Source: an uncultured Porphyromonadaceae bacterium (GTDB taxonomy: Bacteria > Bacteroidota > Bacteroidia > Bacteroidales > Muribaculaceae). Taken from it: a stretch of DNA of 6,555 nucleotides. The notes beneath the pieces were generated by a model. That model was not told the DNA's origin. It did not search any database and saw nothing but the letters and a program-made list of their open reading frames with translations. The position numbers and the translations under genes are program-made. The first letter of the stretch is position 1; each line of letters begins with the position of its first letter. The stretch lies in NCBI GenBank assembly GCA_902470475.1, contig CABRGT010000085.1, positions 1 through 6,555 on the forward strand. Reading direction: 5' to 3'. This document shows, in pieces, positions 1 to 6,370 of this stretch.

Positions 1-110
1 AGCACCCGGTTCCGGGCACTACGGACGGCGCCCGAAACGCATATCCGGGCTTTTAACGATTTTTTTGTCAGGACCCGGCGGCGGAGTGCGGGCGATTGGT
101 TATTTTTCCG
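1..110. other. Leader region without a confirmed gene
   Basis: This stretch lies upstream of the first promoter. On the + strand a reading frame enters from the left edge and stops at TAA 54-56, giving a possible 17-residue tail (ending PGF) of a gene that starts outside the window. It is too short to identify, and another + frame is also open here, so no CDS is called. The rest holds a candidate hairpin with T runs and then GC-rich DNA with nothing recognisable. Confidence 0.4.
30..67 (+). terminator. Candidate intrinsic terminator of an upstream gene
   Basis: GCCCG at 30-34 pairs perfectly with CGGGC at 46-50 across an 11-nt loop. The stem is followed directly by TTTT and, after a short break, by a second T run (60-66). 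The stem is only 5 bp, so this is a weak candidate. The possible upstream reading frame ends inside the T run at 54-56, which fits a terminator overlapping a gene end. CCGGGC also occurs at 12-17, so 30-34 has an alternative pairing partner. Confidence 0.3.
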
Positions 111-118
111 TATCTTTG
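111..118 (+). promoter_or_regulatory. Bacteroidetes -7 promoter box
   Basis: TATCTTTG matches the Bacteroidetes primary sigma factor -7 consensus TAnnTTTG exactly, and it is followed by C. Transcription would begin roughly at 123-127, leaving a 5' leader of about 35-40 nt before the ATG at 162. A good -33 TTTG element at the usual spacing of about 19 nt is not visible, so the match rests on the -7 box and its position. It also argues against translation from the TTG at 96, which would lie upstream of the transcription start. Confidence 0.55.
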
Positions 119-161
119 CGGACGCTTATGGCGGCCGATGCCGCCGGCGGCACACAAAACT

Positions 162-1574
162 ATGCTTGAAGAATTAGGAAAATACATAGTGGCGGTGGCC
201 GACTTCCTGTGCGGCTATCCGCTGTTCTTTCTGCTCATCGGCGGCGGCCTGTATCTGTTCGTCAGTTCGGGGTTTGTGTCGCTGCGGCGGCTGCCGTCGG
301 CTATGCGCGAGTTGCGCAGGAAGAACGATGCCCGCAACGGTCAGATATCGTCGGCCCAGGCTCTGGCATCAGTGATCGCGGCCACGGTGGGGCTGGGCAA
401 TATCGCCGGCGTGGCCATCGCGTTGGTGATGGGCGGCCCGGGGGCTATCTTCTGGATGTGGGTGAGCGCCCTGGTGGGCATGGCCACGAAATATCATGAA
501 GGCGTGCTTGCCATCAAATACAAGGGTACCGACGACCGCGGCGAGCCGCAGGGGGGCCCGATGCATATAATCACGCGCGGACTGGGCCCACGTTGGACGC
601 CGCTGGCCAGGTTTTTTGCGGTGGCGGGTCTGTTCGGCACGCTGTGCATCATGAACGCCAACCAGCTCACGGAGGCTTTCATGACCACGTTCTCGACTCC
701 CGAGGGTATAGCGTCGTCGGGTTTCCTGAGCAGTGTCGGATCGGCTGTCGGGCTTGAGAACGCACAGACTTACAAACTGCTGTTCGGCATCGCGGTGGCT
801 GCCGTGGTAGCTGTGGTGATACTGGGCGGAATCCGGCGCATAGCCAATGTGGCGTCGGTGATGGTGCCGTTCATGGTAGGCATCTATTTTCTGATGGTGC
901 TGTATATCATAGTCACGCGCGTGGCCGACGTGCCGGCCGTGTTCCGCTCGATCGTGAGCGAGGCGTTCAACCTGCGGGCGGGCTTCGGCGCGCTGGCCGG
1001 CATCGCCATCATCGGCGCGCGCCGCGCGGCGCTGGTCAACGACGCCGGAATCGGCACGGCCTCGATCATGCACGGTGCCTCGCGCAACAACAATCCGGTG
1101 CGCGAAGGACTCATAGCCATGCTCGGGCCGGCCATCGACTCGGGGCTGGTGTGCACGCTCACGGCCACGGCCATCCTGCTTTGTGTGCCCGACCTGGGCG
1201 CTGTCGAGGGCATCAAGGGCCTGGAGGTGGCCATGACGGCTTTCGGCCGCGGCATCCCCTACGGGGAGTATCTGCTGATGTTCATCGTGGCATGCTTCGC
1301 GCTGTCGTCGATGTTTTCATATTCGTTTTACGGATCGACTTGCGCGTCGTACCTCTTCGGAAGCCGCCGCGCGCGCTGGTACAGCTACTTCTTCCTGGCC
1401 ACGATGGTGATTTTCGCCGTGGTGCCGCTGGAAGCCGCCGTAGGCATGTGCGACCTCTTCTACGCCCTGATGGCCATACCGACCATGATAGCCATCGTGG
1501 GGCTGTCGCGTAAGGTGCGCGAGGAGACCCGGAAGTATTTTTCTAAACCGGAAAAGAAATGCTCGGATTCATAA
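162..1574 (+). CDS. AGCS-family sodium:alanine/glycine symporter
   Basis: This is an inner-membrane secondary transporter expected to import alanine or glycine with sodium. The 470-residue product has the usual AGCS length and about ten or eleven hydrophobic segments. Family motifs visible are GLGNIAGVA at 77-85, the signature GGPGAIFWMW at 91-100, GGPM at 131-134, NDAGIG from 293, and a downstream PVREG...DSGLVCTLTA stretch. The position that usually reads SNEAG in this family is VNDAG here, a conservative Glu-to-Asp change. The ATG at 162 is chosen over the in-frame TTG at 96 because it begins directly before the first hydrophobic segment and lies downstream of the likely promoter box; the longer version would add 22 residues unlike the family. 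The 3' end overlaps lgt by 16 bp, so the two are probably cotranscribed. The family is secure; the exact amino acid carried is inferred. Confidence 0.93.
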   Translation: MLEELGKYIVAVADFLCGYPLFFLLIGGGLYLFVSSGFVSLRRLPSAMRELRRKNDARNGQISSAQALASVIAATVGLGNIAGVAIALVMGGPGAIFWMWVSALVGMATKYHEGVLAIKYKGTDDRGEPQGGPMHIITRGLGPRWTPLARFFAVAGLFGTLCIMNANQLTEAFMTTFSTPEGIASSGFLSSVGSAVGLENAQTYKLLFGIAVAAVVAVVILGGIRRIANVASVMVPFMVGIYFLMVLYIIVTRVADVPAVFRSIVSEAFNLRAGFGALAGIAIIGARRAALVNDAGIGTASIMHGASRNNNPVREGLIAMLGPAIDSGLVCTLTATAILLCVPDLGAVEGIKGLEVAMTAFGRGIPYGEYLLMFIVACFALSSMFSYSFYGSTCASYLFGSRRARWYSYFFLATMVIFAVVPLEAAVGMCDLFYALMAIPTMIAIVGLSRKVREETRKYFSKPEKKCSDS

Positions 1575-2425
1575 CGTGGGACGTAAGTCCCGAAATCTTC
1601 ACGTGGCCTGTGACCGTAAGATGGTACGGACTGATGTTCGCAATCGGTTTCTGGCTGGGCTTCAATATAGTTGCCCGGATGTTCAAGCGCGAGGGCGCGC
1701 CCGAAAAGTGGCTCGGATCGCTGCTGATATGGGTGGCCGCCGGCACGATCGTAGGCGCGCGGCTGGGCCATGTGTTCTTCTACCAGTGGGACTATTATTC
1801 GCAGCATCTGGGCGAGATCCCGAAGATATGGGAAGGCGGCCTGGCCAGCCACGGCGGCGCCATCGGTGTGATCCTGGCCGTGATCCTGTTCTCGGTGTTC
1901 ACGTCGAAGCGGTCGCCGCTGTGGACGTTCGACCGCCTGGTGGTGGCCATAGCGCTTGTGGGCGGCCTGATCCGTATCGGCAATCTGATGAACAGCGAGA
2001 TCTTCGGCCATGCCACCGACCTACCGTGGGGCTTCAAGTTCGTGCGCTCGGCCGAGTGGCACGCCTTCTATGAGGGTGTGGCCTGCCATCCGACGCAGAT
2101 CTACGAGGCGTTGTGCTACTTCGCGCTGTTCGGACTGCTGATGTGGATGTACTGGAAGAAGAACGCCGGGGAGCGCCCGGGGCTGATTTTCGGTACGTTC
2201 TTCATCGGCATATTCCTGCCGCGCTTCCTGATCGAGTTCATCAAGAACGATCAGGTGGCGTTTGAGTCGACAATGACGCTCAACATGGGCCAGTGGCTCA
2301 GCATCCCGTTCATCCTGCTGGGTGTGTTCTTCATAATCCGCGCCATGACGCGTCCGCGTGTACACATCGACTATCCCGACCGCTTTGCCGACGAAAAGGC
2401 GGCCCCCGTAAAGAAGAAGCAATGA
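1559..2425 (+). CDS. lgt: Phosphatidylglycerol--prolipoprotein diacylglyceryl transferase
   Basis: Lgt is the inner-membrane enzyme that moves the diacylglyceryl group from phosphatidylglycerol to the lipobox cysteine of prolipoproteins, the first step of lipoprotein maturation. The 288-residue product is of normal length with about seven membrane segments. Visible motifs are Tyr23 in WYG, HGGAIG at 98-103 (the conserved His), the Lgt signature with Arg139, Asn142, Asn145 and Glu147, HPTQIYE at 177-183, and PRFLIEF with Arg222 and Glu226. These correspond to E. coli Lgt His103, Arg143, Asn146, Glu151, Arg239 and Glu243 by motif order and spacing. The C-terminus carries a short polar, lysine-rich tail. 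The start has a purine-rich stretch (GGAAAAGAA) just upstream, inside the end of the symporter gene. Its stop overlaps the next start as ATGA, so expression of the next gene is probably coupled. All catalytic residues appear intact. Confidence 0.97.
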   Translation: MLGFITWDVSPEIFTWPVTVRWYGLMFAIGFWLGFNIVARMFKREGAPEKWLGSLLIWVAAGTIVGARLGHVFFYQWDYYSQHLGEIPKIWEGGLASHGGAIGVILAVILFSVFTSKRSPLWTFDRLVVAIALVGGLIRIGNLMNSEIFGHATDLPWGFKFVRSAEWHAFYEGVACHPTQIYEALCYFALFGLLMWMYWKKNAGERPGLIFGTFFIGIFLPRFLIEFIKNDQVAFESTMTLNMGQWLSIPFILLGVFFIIRAMTRPRVHIDYPDRFADEKAAPVKKKQ

Positions 2426-3354
2426 CGGTCAGTGAGTTCCGACGCCGGCTGAAGCCCTGGATGCTTCCGCTGGCGATGCTGTGCGGCATGCTTTTCCACG
2501 ATGCGATCGATTCGGTGCAGTTTCTTGCCCCGTATCTGATCTTCACGATGCTGCTGATCACCTTCTGCCGGATCAGGCCGTCGGAATTCTGCGTCGGACG
2601 CCTGACTCTGGCCGTAGTGGGCGTGCAGGTGGCCGGATCTGTGGCGGCGTGGCTGCTGCTGGCGCCGGTCAGCCGCGATCTGGCGGGCGGAGCGATGATA
2701 TGCATCCTGTGCCCTACGGCCACGGCCGCGCCGGTCATCACCGCCATGCTCGGAGGCAGCATAACCATACTGGTGGCGATATCCGTGATGAGCAACCTGG
2801 CGGCGGCGGTGTGCGTGCCGGCCTTTTTCGCTCTGATCGATGCCGGGGGCGCGTCGCACATCACATTCACCGGCGCGTTTCTGACCATCCTGTCGAAGGT
2901 GGGGCCGCTGATCCTGGCGCCTATGGCAGTGGCCCTGCTGCTGGAGTGGTGTCTGCCGCGTGCACACAAGGCGATAGCCGATCATCAGGGGCTGTCGTTC
3001 TACCTGTGGGCCGTGTCGCTCATCATTGTGGTGGGCCGGGCTGTGTCGTTCGCCATGCATGAGCCTGCCGACCGTATCCCCGAGATGATAGCGCTGGCTC
3101 TGGTGGCCGGAGTGGCGTGCTGCCTGCAGTTCGTGGCCGGGCGGCGGCTGGGCCGGGCCTACGGCGACAGAATCGCCGGCGCGCAGGGCCTCGGACAGAA
3201 AAATACCGTGCTGGCCGTGTGGATGGCCGTGACGTATCTCAATCCGATCTGCTCGATAGCCCCGGCGGCATACATCCTGTGGCAGAATACCATCAATTCG
3301 CTTCAGCTTTATTTGAAGGCGCGCCGCGAACCAAATGCGGCCGGGAGATGTTAG
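2422..3354 (+). CDS. BASS-type (bile acid:sodium symporter superfamily) transporter
   Basis: The product is a 310-residue inner-membrane protein with about nine or ten hydrophobic segments, a size typical of the bile acid:sodium symporter / ACR3 superfamily. Recognisable parts are the N-terminal helix pair around FLAPYLIFTMLLITF (34-48), the central CPTATAAPVITAMLGG (97-112) where a broken helix of the family usually lies, and a C-terminal GLGQKNTVLAVW segment followed by NPICSIAPAAYILWQN. Members carry organic anions such as bile acids or keto acids, usually with sodium; nothing here fixes the substrate. The ATG at 2422 is preferred over upstream in-frame starts inside lgt because it gives the classic ATGA overlap and has an AAGAAGAAG stretch before it. 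The following regulator gene begins 17 bp after the stop. I am fairly sure of the superfamily but not of subfamily or cargo. Confidence 0.75.
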   Translation: MTVSEFRRRLKPWMLPLAMLCGMLFHDAIDSVQFLAPYLIFTMLLITFCRIRPSEFCVGRLTLAVVGVQVAGSVAAWLLLAPVSRDLAGGAMICILCPTATAAPVITAMLGGSITILVAISVMSNLAAAVCVPAFFALIDAGGASHITFTGAFLTILSKVGPLILAPMAVALLLEWCLPRAHKAIADHQGLSFYLWAVSLIIVVGRAVSFAMHEPADRIPEMIALALVAGVACCLQFVAGRRLGRAYGDRIAGAQGLGQKNTVLAVWMAVTYLNPICSIAPAAYILWQNTINSLQLYLKARREPNAAGRC

Positions 3355-3372
3355 AAATCAAAGCACAAAACA

Positions 3373-4059
3373 ATGGACAGTATGTTTGAAATATTGATGG
3401 GCCTGCCCCTGCTGCGCGGGGTGAGCGCCGAGCGCATGGAGAAGACCGTGGGTTCGTCGAAATTTCATTTTCTGAAATATCCGCCCGGCGAGACGATTTT
3501 CCACGCCGGCGATCCGTGTACCGACATAGCGTTCATACTTGCCGGAACCGTCAGACTGACCGTCCGCAGCGCCGACGGCCGCTTCGCGGTGTCGCAGCTG
3601 ATCGACGGCCGCGATGTCATATCGCCTGACTTTCTGTTCGGGCGGCGCACCATCTATCCGGGCGACGTCGTCGCGCACGATACGGTGTCGATCCTGCGCA
3701 TTCCCAAGAACGATTACATCAACATACTGACAAGCGACCATATATTCCTGTTCAACTATCTCAACATGCTGGCGATGAACGCTCAGAAGTCGATGGAGGG
3801 AATTCTGGCTGTTTCGTCGGGCGACATAGCCGAACGCATAGCCTACTGGATCAGCGCCACGACGCAGCCCCGCAGCCACAGCATCGTGCTGGAATGTTCG
3901 CGCAAGGACCTGTCGACACTGTTCAACACGCCGCGCACCGTCCTCAAGGCAGCCCTCGAGGAGATGAAAGAGCGCGGATTGCTTGACTATACGCCGCACA
4001 GCATCACGGTGCCCGACCGCCAGGCGCTGATAGCTCTGCTGCACGACCATCCCGAGTAG
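3373..4059 (+). CDS. Crp/Fnr-family transcriptional regulator
   Basis: This 228-residue protein has the two-domain Crp/Fnr layout. Residues about 30-115 form a cyclic-nucleotide-binding-like beta roll (PPGETIFHAGD at 37-47, FILAGTVRL at 54-62). Residues about 122-145 fit the dimerisation helix. A winged helix-turn-helix covers about 173-213, including SRKDLSTLFNTPRTVLKAAL and then EEMKERGLL. The cAMP phosphate-binding cassette (GEL...R.S/T) is absent; the matching region reads GRDVISPDFLFG. Only two cysteines are present (49 and 175), so an FNR-type iron-sulfur cluster is not expected. The ligand is therefore unknown. The recognition helix lacks the second Arg common in Crp/FNR, so its operator may differ. 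The gene follows the BASS transporter by 17 bp and is probably cotranscribed with it, which suggests local or transport-linked control; this is inference. A second ATG at 3382 could also serve as the start. Confidence 0.88.
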   Translation: MDSMFEILMGLPLLRGVSAERMEKTVGSSKFHFLKYPPGETIFHAGDPCTDIAFILAGTVRLTVRSADGRFAVSQLIDGRDVISPDFLFGRRTIYPGDVVAHDTVSILRIPKNDYINILTSDHIFLFNYLNMLAMNAQKSMEGILAVSSGDIAERIAYWISATTQPRSHSIVLECSRKDLSTLFNTPRTVLKAALEEMKERGLLDYTPHSITVPDRQALIALLHDHPE

Positions 4060-4172
4060 AATTAAAAATTTAGAATTAAGAATGCATAATTGGCCGCGGG
4101 CGGTGAGTTCGCGGCCAATTGTGTTTTATGCATTGCGCATTTTTTAATTTTCATTCTTAATTTTTCATTTTT
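4059..4172. terminator. Bidirectional terminator in an AT-rich palindromic spacer
   Basis: This spacer lies between convergent genes. The inner stem AATTGGCCGCG (4088-4098) pairs perfectly with CGCGGCCAATT (4110-4120) around an 11-nt loop. AATGCATAA (4081-4089) is an exact inverted copy of TTATGCATT (4126-4134); about seven of these pairs can extend the inner stem across a one-sided 7-nt bulge. Further out, AATTAAGAATG (4074-4084) is an exact inverted copy of CATTCTTAATT (4152-4162), an alternative pairing. T runs follow the core on the + strand (4124-4127, 4140-4145), and the A-rich left side (4060-4082) gives U-rich RNA for the opposite strand. It can thus terminate both the regulator transcript and the barrel operon. 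Confidence 0.7.
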
Positions 4173-5015
4173 TCAGAAGACGAGGGAGAATCCGGCTGAG
4201 AGTGAACGGAAATCCGGGGCCTGGGCGGAGGTGAGTACCTTGTAGGGCGAGTAGCGCAGGTAGACGCCGACGCACCCCAGGTTGATGTTGCCGATGAAGT
4301 CGACCGTGAATTTGCGCTGGCCGATGGAATTGGACGTGACGGTTGACGTGCGGTCCTCACCCGGTCCGCGCCACGATGTCTTGACCGATCCGTGGGTGTT
4401 GAGGCACAGCACCGGGCCGATGTGCAGCCACGAGGTCTGGCCGGCGGCGCGTCCGAGCCGTACGCCATAGAGGATCGGAAACTGCAGCGAGAATATCTTC
4501 AGGCGCGAGAAGCGCGGTGTGACGTCCTCGGGAAATTGCGCCAGCCCGACATGACCTCCGTCGGTCGTGAAAACGGTGCCGCGTGTGGCGCGGTAGTTGC
4601 GCCAGTCGATGCCGAAGCCCACGGAAACTTCCGATGAGTGGCGGTGGTATTTGAATCCGAGAAGGTTGAGCACACCGATCTCGAACGACTTGCCCATTTC
4701 TACTCCCATGCCGTCGGGGGCGCCCGGAGCGGATACAAAGCCGAACATCGGGCCCTGCATGAATATCTCGAAGTGATGGTCGCGGCCGCTGCCGAATGTG
4801 AAGCCGCGGTGGGTGCGCTGCAGCTTGCCCTCGGCGAATGGACGGCCGATGACGGTCTGGTCGGTACCGTCGACCGTGACGGTGACTCCTGTGGCCGACT
4901 CGACGATGCGGACCGTGTCGGGGCGTTCGAAGCGGTAGACGGTGTCGGCCGGAGCTGATGCGAGAGCCGGGAGACAGGCCAGAGTGGCCATGATAGCTAT
5001 TATAGTCTTTTTCAT
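4173..5015 (-). CDS. Outer-membrane beta-barrel family protein (second tandem paralogue)
   Basis: This 280-residue protein begins with a signal peptide (MKK, hydrophobic 5-18, cleavage near residues 19-21). The mature part has a short variable N-terminal region with RPDTV at 31-35, then alternating polar/hydrophobic strands rich in Gly and aromatics, and ends in phenylalanine (SLVF), as expected of a BAM-assembled barrel. It resembles uncharacterised barrel proteins of Bacteroidales that I recall only from memory. It is clearly related to the upstream neighbour: both carry RPD(T/S)V at 31-35 and an RYSP motif starting a matched 27-residue C-terminus with 12 identical positions. The ATG at 5015 is chosen because it begins the signal peptide and lies 5 bp after the neighbour's stop; the frame is open far upstream, but that part overlaps the neighbour. 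The function is unknown; it may be a small porin-like or structural envelope protein. Confidence 0.8.
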   Translation of the reverse strand: MKKTIIAIMATLACLPALASAPADTVYRFERPDTVRIVESATGVTVTVDGTDQTVIGRPFAEGKLQRTHRGFTFGSGRDHHFEIFMQGPMFGFVSAPGAPDGMGVEMGKSFEIGVLNLLGFKYHRHSSEVSVGFGIDWRNYRATRGTVFTTDGGHVGLAQFPEDVTPRFSRLKIFSLQFPILYGVRLGRAAGQTSWLHIGPVLCLNTHGSVKTSWRGPGEDRTSTVTSNSIGQRKFTVDFIGNINLGCVGVYLRYSPYKVLTSAQAPDFRSLSAGFSLVF

Positions 5016-5020
5016 AATTG

Positions 5021-5881
5021 TCAGAAACCGATGGTGATACCGAATGAAAGTTGGCGGAAGCAGGGGCCGAAGCCTGTGTCGAATACGCGGGCGGGCGAAT
5101 AGCGCACGTAGAGGCTGATATCCTCGTCGAGGCCCAGGGCTCCGTAGAGGTCGACAGTCGCGAACCGCTGGTGCAGGTCCTTGTAGACCGTCTTTGTCGT
5201 GACGCCGTCGGCCTTCTCCTTTGTCGTAGCCTTCATGTAGGTGTTGAGGTTGAGGATGCCGCCGACCTTGATGGCGAGGCTGCGCCATATTCGTTGCTTG
5301 AGCATGAGGGGGATCTCGAAGCGGAACAGATGCATGCGGCTGGAGGCCTTCACGCCTTCGGGTGTAAGGACTATCGTCAGAACACCTCCGGTTCCCTCGA
5401 GATGCGCGCCGTGCGACACGTTGGCCGAGCGGTAGCCGAGTCCGATGCCGAGGGTGAAGTCGGGGCCGCCCTTGACCGGGGTGTAGCGCAGGCCGAGGAC
5501 GTTGCGCAGGCCGATTTCCCATCCGCCGCGCATGCCGCCGGGAGCGTCGGCGCAGCGTGTGAGGCCGACATAGCATTCATCGAGCGAGAAAATGGCCCAG
5601 TGGCGAATGGTGCGGGTGGCCGGGTCTGACTGGCTGCGCGTGAACGGCAGTTCGATGTCCCACTGGCCGTCGATGTCGGCGGCTTCGGTCTCGGTGGTGT
5701 ATTCGTAGGTGTATGTCTGGCCGGATTGACGGCCGTTGGCTGTGACGCTCAGCGACGAGGGCGTGACGGTCACGGTGACCGAGTCGGGGCGGACGAGAGT
5801 CGCGAGCGTGTCGCTGCGTTCGGCTGCGCGTGATGCGAGCGCGGCTGCGGCGATGCAGATCAGTGTAAGTATCTTTTTCAT
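5021..5881 (-). CDS. Outer-membrane beta-barrel family protein (first tandem paralogue)
   Basis: This 286-residue protein starts with a signal peptide (MKK then a Leu/Ala-rich core, likely cut near residues 19-20). RPDSV at 31-35 is followed by a Thr/Tyr-rich stretch (about 50-65) that the paralogue lacks in this form. Then come likely transmembrane strands such as GWEIGLRNVLGLRY and FTLGIGLGYR, a LFRFEIPLML strand, GGILNLNTYMK, and a C-terminal RYSP segment ending in Phe. Terminal Phe and Gly/aromatic alternation fit an outer-membrane barrel. It lies 15 bp after the DUF6108-like gene and 5 bp before its paralogue, so the three are probably cotranscribed. The pair looks like a tandem duplication that has diverged strongly, which hints at different partners or cargo. 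I cannot assign a function. Confidence 0.8.
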   Translation of the reverse strand: MKKILTLICIAAAALASRAAERSDTLATLVRPDSVTVTVTPSSLSVTANGRQSGQTYTYEYTTETEAADIDGQWDIELPFTRSQSDPATRTIRHWAIFSLDECYVGLTRCADAPGGMRGGWEIGLRNVLGLRYTPVKGGPDFTLGIGLGYRSANVSHGAHLEGTGGVLTIVLTPEGVKASSRMHLFRFEIPLMLKQRIWRSLAIKVGGILNLNTYMKATTKEKADGVTTKTVYKDLHQRFATVDLYGALGLDEDISLYVRYSPARVFDTGFGPCFRQLSFGITIGF

Positions 5882-5896
5882 AGCAGTGGATGGATT

Positions 5897-6343
5897 TCAG
5901 TTTTTCTTGAGCATGGCCTTGATTGATTCGGGGCCGGCGGAGCCCTCCATGTAGATCAGGATAATGCGCTTGCCGCCGGCGAGAGTCTGGTTGAGGTAGA
6001 GGACGTATCGGCGTTCGTTGCGTGCCGGCGGCAGTGCCAGGAAAGCGTAGTAGAGGTGGCCGCCGCGGTAGACGGTCTCGCGGTCGACGGCCGAGGCAAG
6101 GTCGGCTTCGACGAAGCGCTCGAGCGTGGGGCCGTACTGCGGAGCATCGGTGATGGTCAGACCCTTGTAAAGGGTGAGATTGTGAGGCTTCAGCGCGTTG
6201 CCGGTGACGATTGTCTCCGCCGCGGCCGCCACGTCGTGGAACCGTCCGTCGAAAACCCGCTCGTCGCACTGCGGGCGCCGTGCCATGGCCGTGAGGGCGG
6301 CCAGCAGCATCAGGGTGAGGATTAAAAGCCTTGGTTGATTCAT
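5897..6343 (-). CDS. Small exported protein, DUF6108-like
   Basis: The product has 148 residues with an N-terminal signal peptide (hydrophobic 6-19, likely cleavage after AMA at 19-21), so it should be periplasmic or envelope-located. No lipobox is visible: the only nearby Cys (26) follows a charged stretch. The mature domain contains VFDGRF (30-35), VTGNALKPHNLTLYKGLTI (46-64), a Tyr-rich central part (RGGHLYYAFLALP), and IILIYMEG (127-134) before a lysine-containing C-terminus. The order of these elements (a VF...GNAL...YKsL.I block, then a late LIYMEG strand) matches my recollection of DUF6108 proteins in Bacteroides, which are uncharacterised. It sits between the acidic-tail gene (27 bp upstream) and the barrel pair (15 bp downstream). 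The family assignment is from memory and moderate; the signal peptide and gene call are firm. Confidence 0.7.
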   Translation of the reverse strand: MNQPRLLILTLMLLAALTAMARRPQCDERVFDGRFHDVAAAAETIVTGNALKPHNLTLYKGLTITDAPQYGPTLERFVEADLASAVDRETVYRGGHLYYAFLALPPARNERRYVLYLNQTLAGGKRIILIYMEGSAGPESIKAMLKKN

Positions 6344-6370
6344 AATGTCATGATTTTGAGAGATTGCATG

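Noticed and set aside
96..161. In-frame TTG extension of the symporter by 22 residues
   Set aside because: It begins upstream of the likely transcription start set by the -7 box at 111-118, and the added residues do not resemble an AGCS N-terminus.
1010..1032. GC-rich palindrome-like run (GGCGCGCGCCGCGCGGCGC)
   Set aside because: It encodes the conserved GARRAAL segment of the symporter and is explained by codon choice in GC-rich DNA.
369..1073. 234-codon open frame on the - strand inside the symporter
   Set aside because: Its product is His/Arg/Asp-rich low-complexity sequence typical of a shadow frame in GC-rich DNA, and the + strand gene is certain.
2293..2421. Upstream in-frame extension of the BASS transporter inside lgt
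   Set aside because: It would overlap the lgt C-terminus by over 130 bp and adds basic, non-membrane sequence; the ATG at 2422 with an ATGA overlap is the natural start.
3380..3387. TATGTTTG matching the -7 box TAnnTTTG at the start of the regulator
   Set aside because: It lies inside the coding sequence, overlapping the second ATG, and would start transcription after the start codon; no -33 element is seen, so it is probably a chance match.
3358..4050. 230-codon open frame on the - strand opposite the regulator
   Set aside because: The + strand encodes a recognisable Crp/Fnr protein over the same span; the opposite frame shows no family features.
5016..5576. Long upstream extension of the second barrel gene's frame
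   Set aside because: This part is antiparallel-free but overlaps the first barrel gene in another frame, is Arg/Pro-rich, and ends just before a clear signal peptide at 5015; it is a GC-rich frame shadow.
5051..5629. 192-codon open frame on the + strand opposite the first barrel gene
   Set aside because: It is Ala/Glu/Val-rich shadow sequence without motifs, while the - strand gene has a signal peptide and a barrel C-terminus.
5577..6269. 230-codon Arg/His-rich open frame on the - strand across two genes
   Set aside because: It spans the junction of the DUF6108-like and barrel genes in a different frame and has shadow-like composition.
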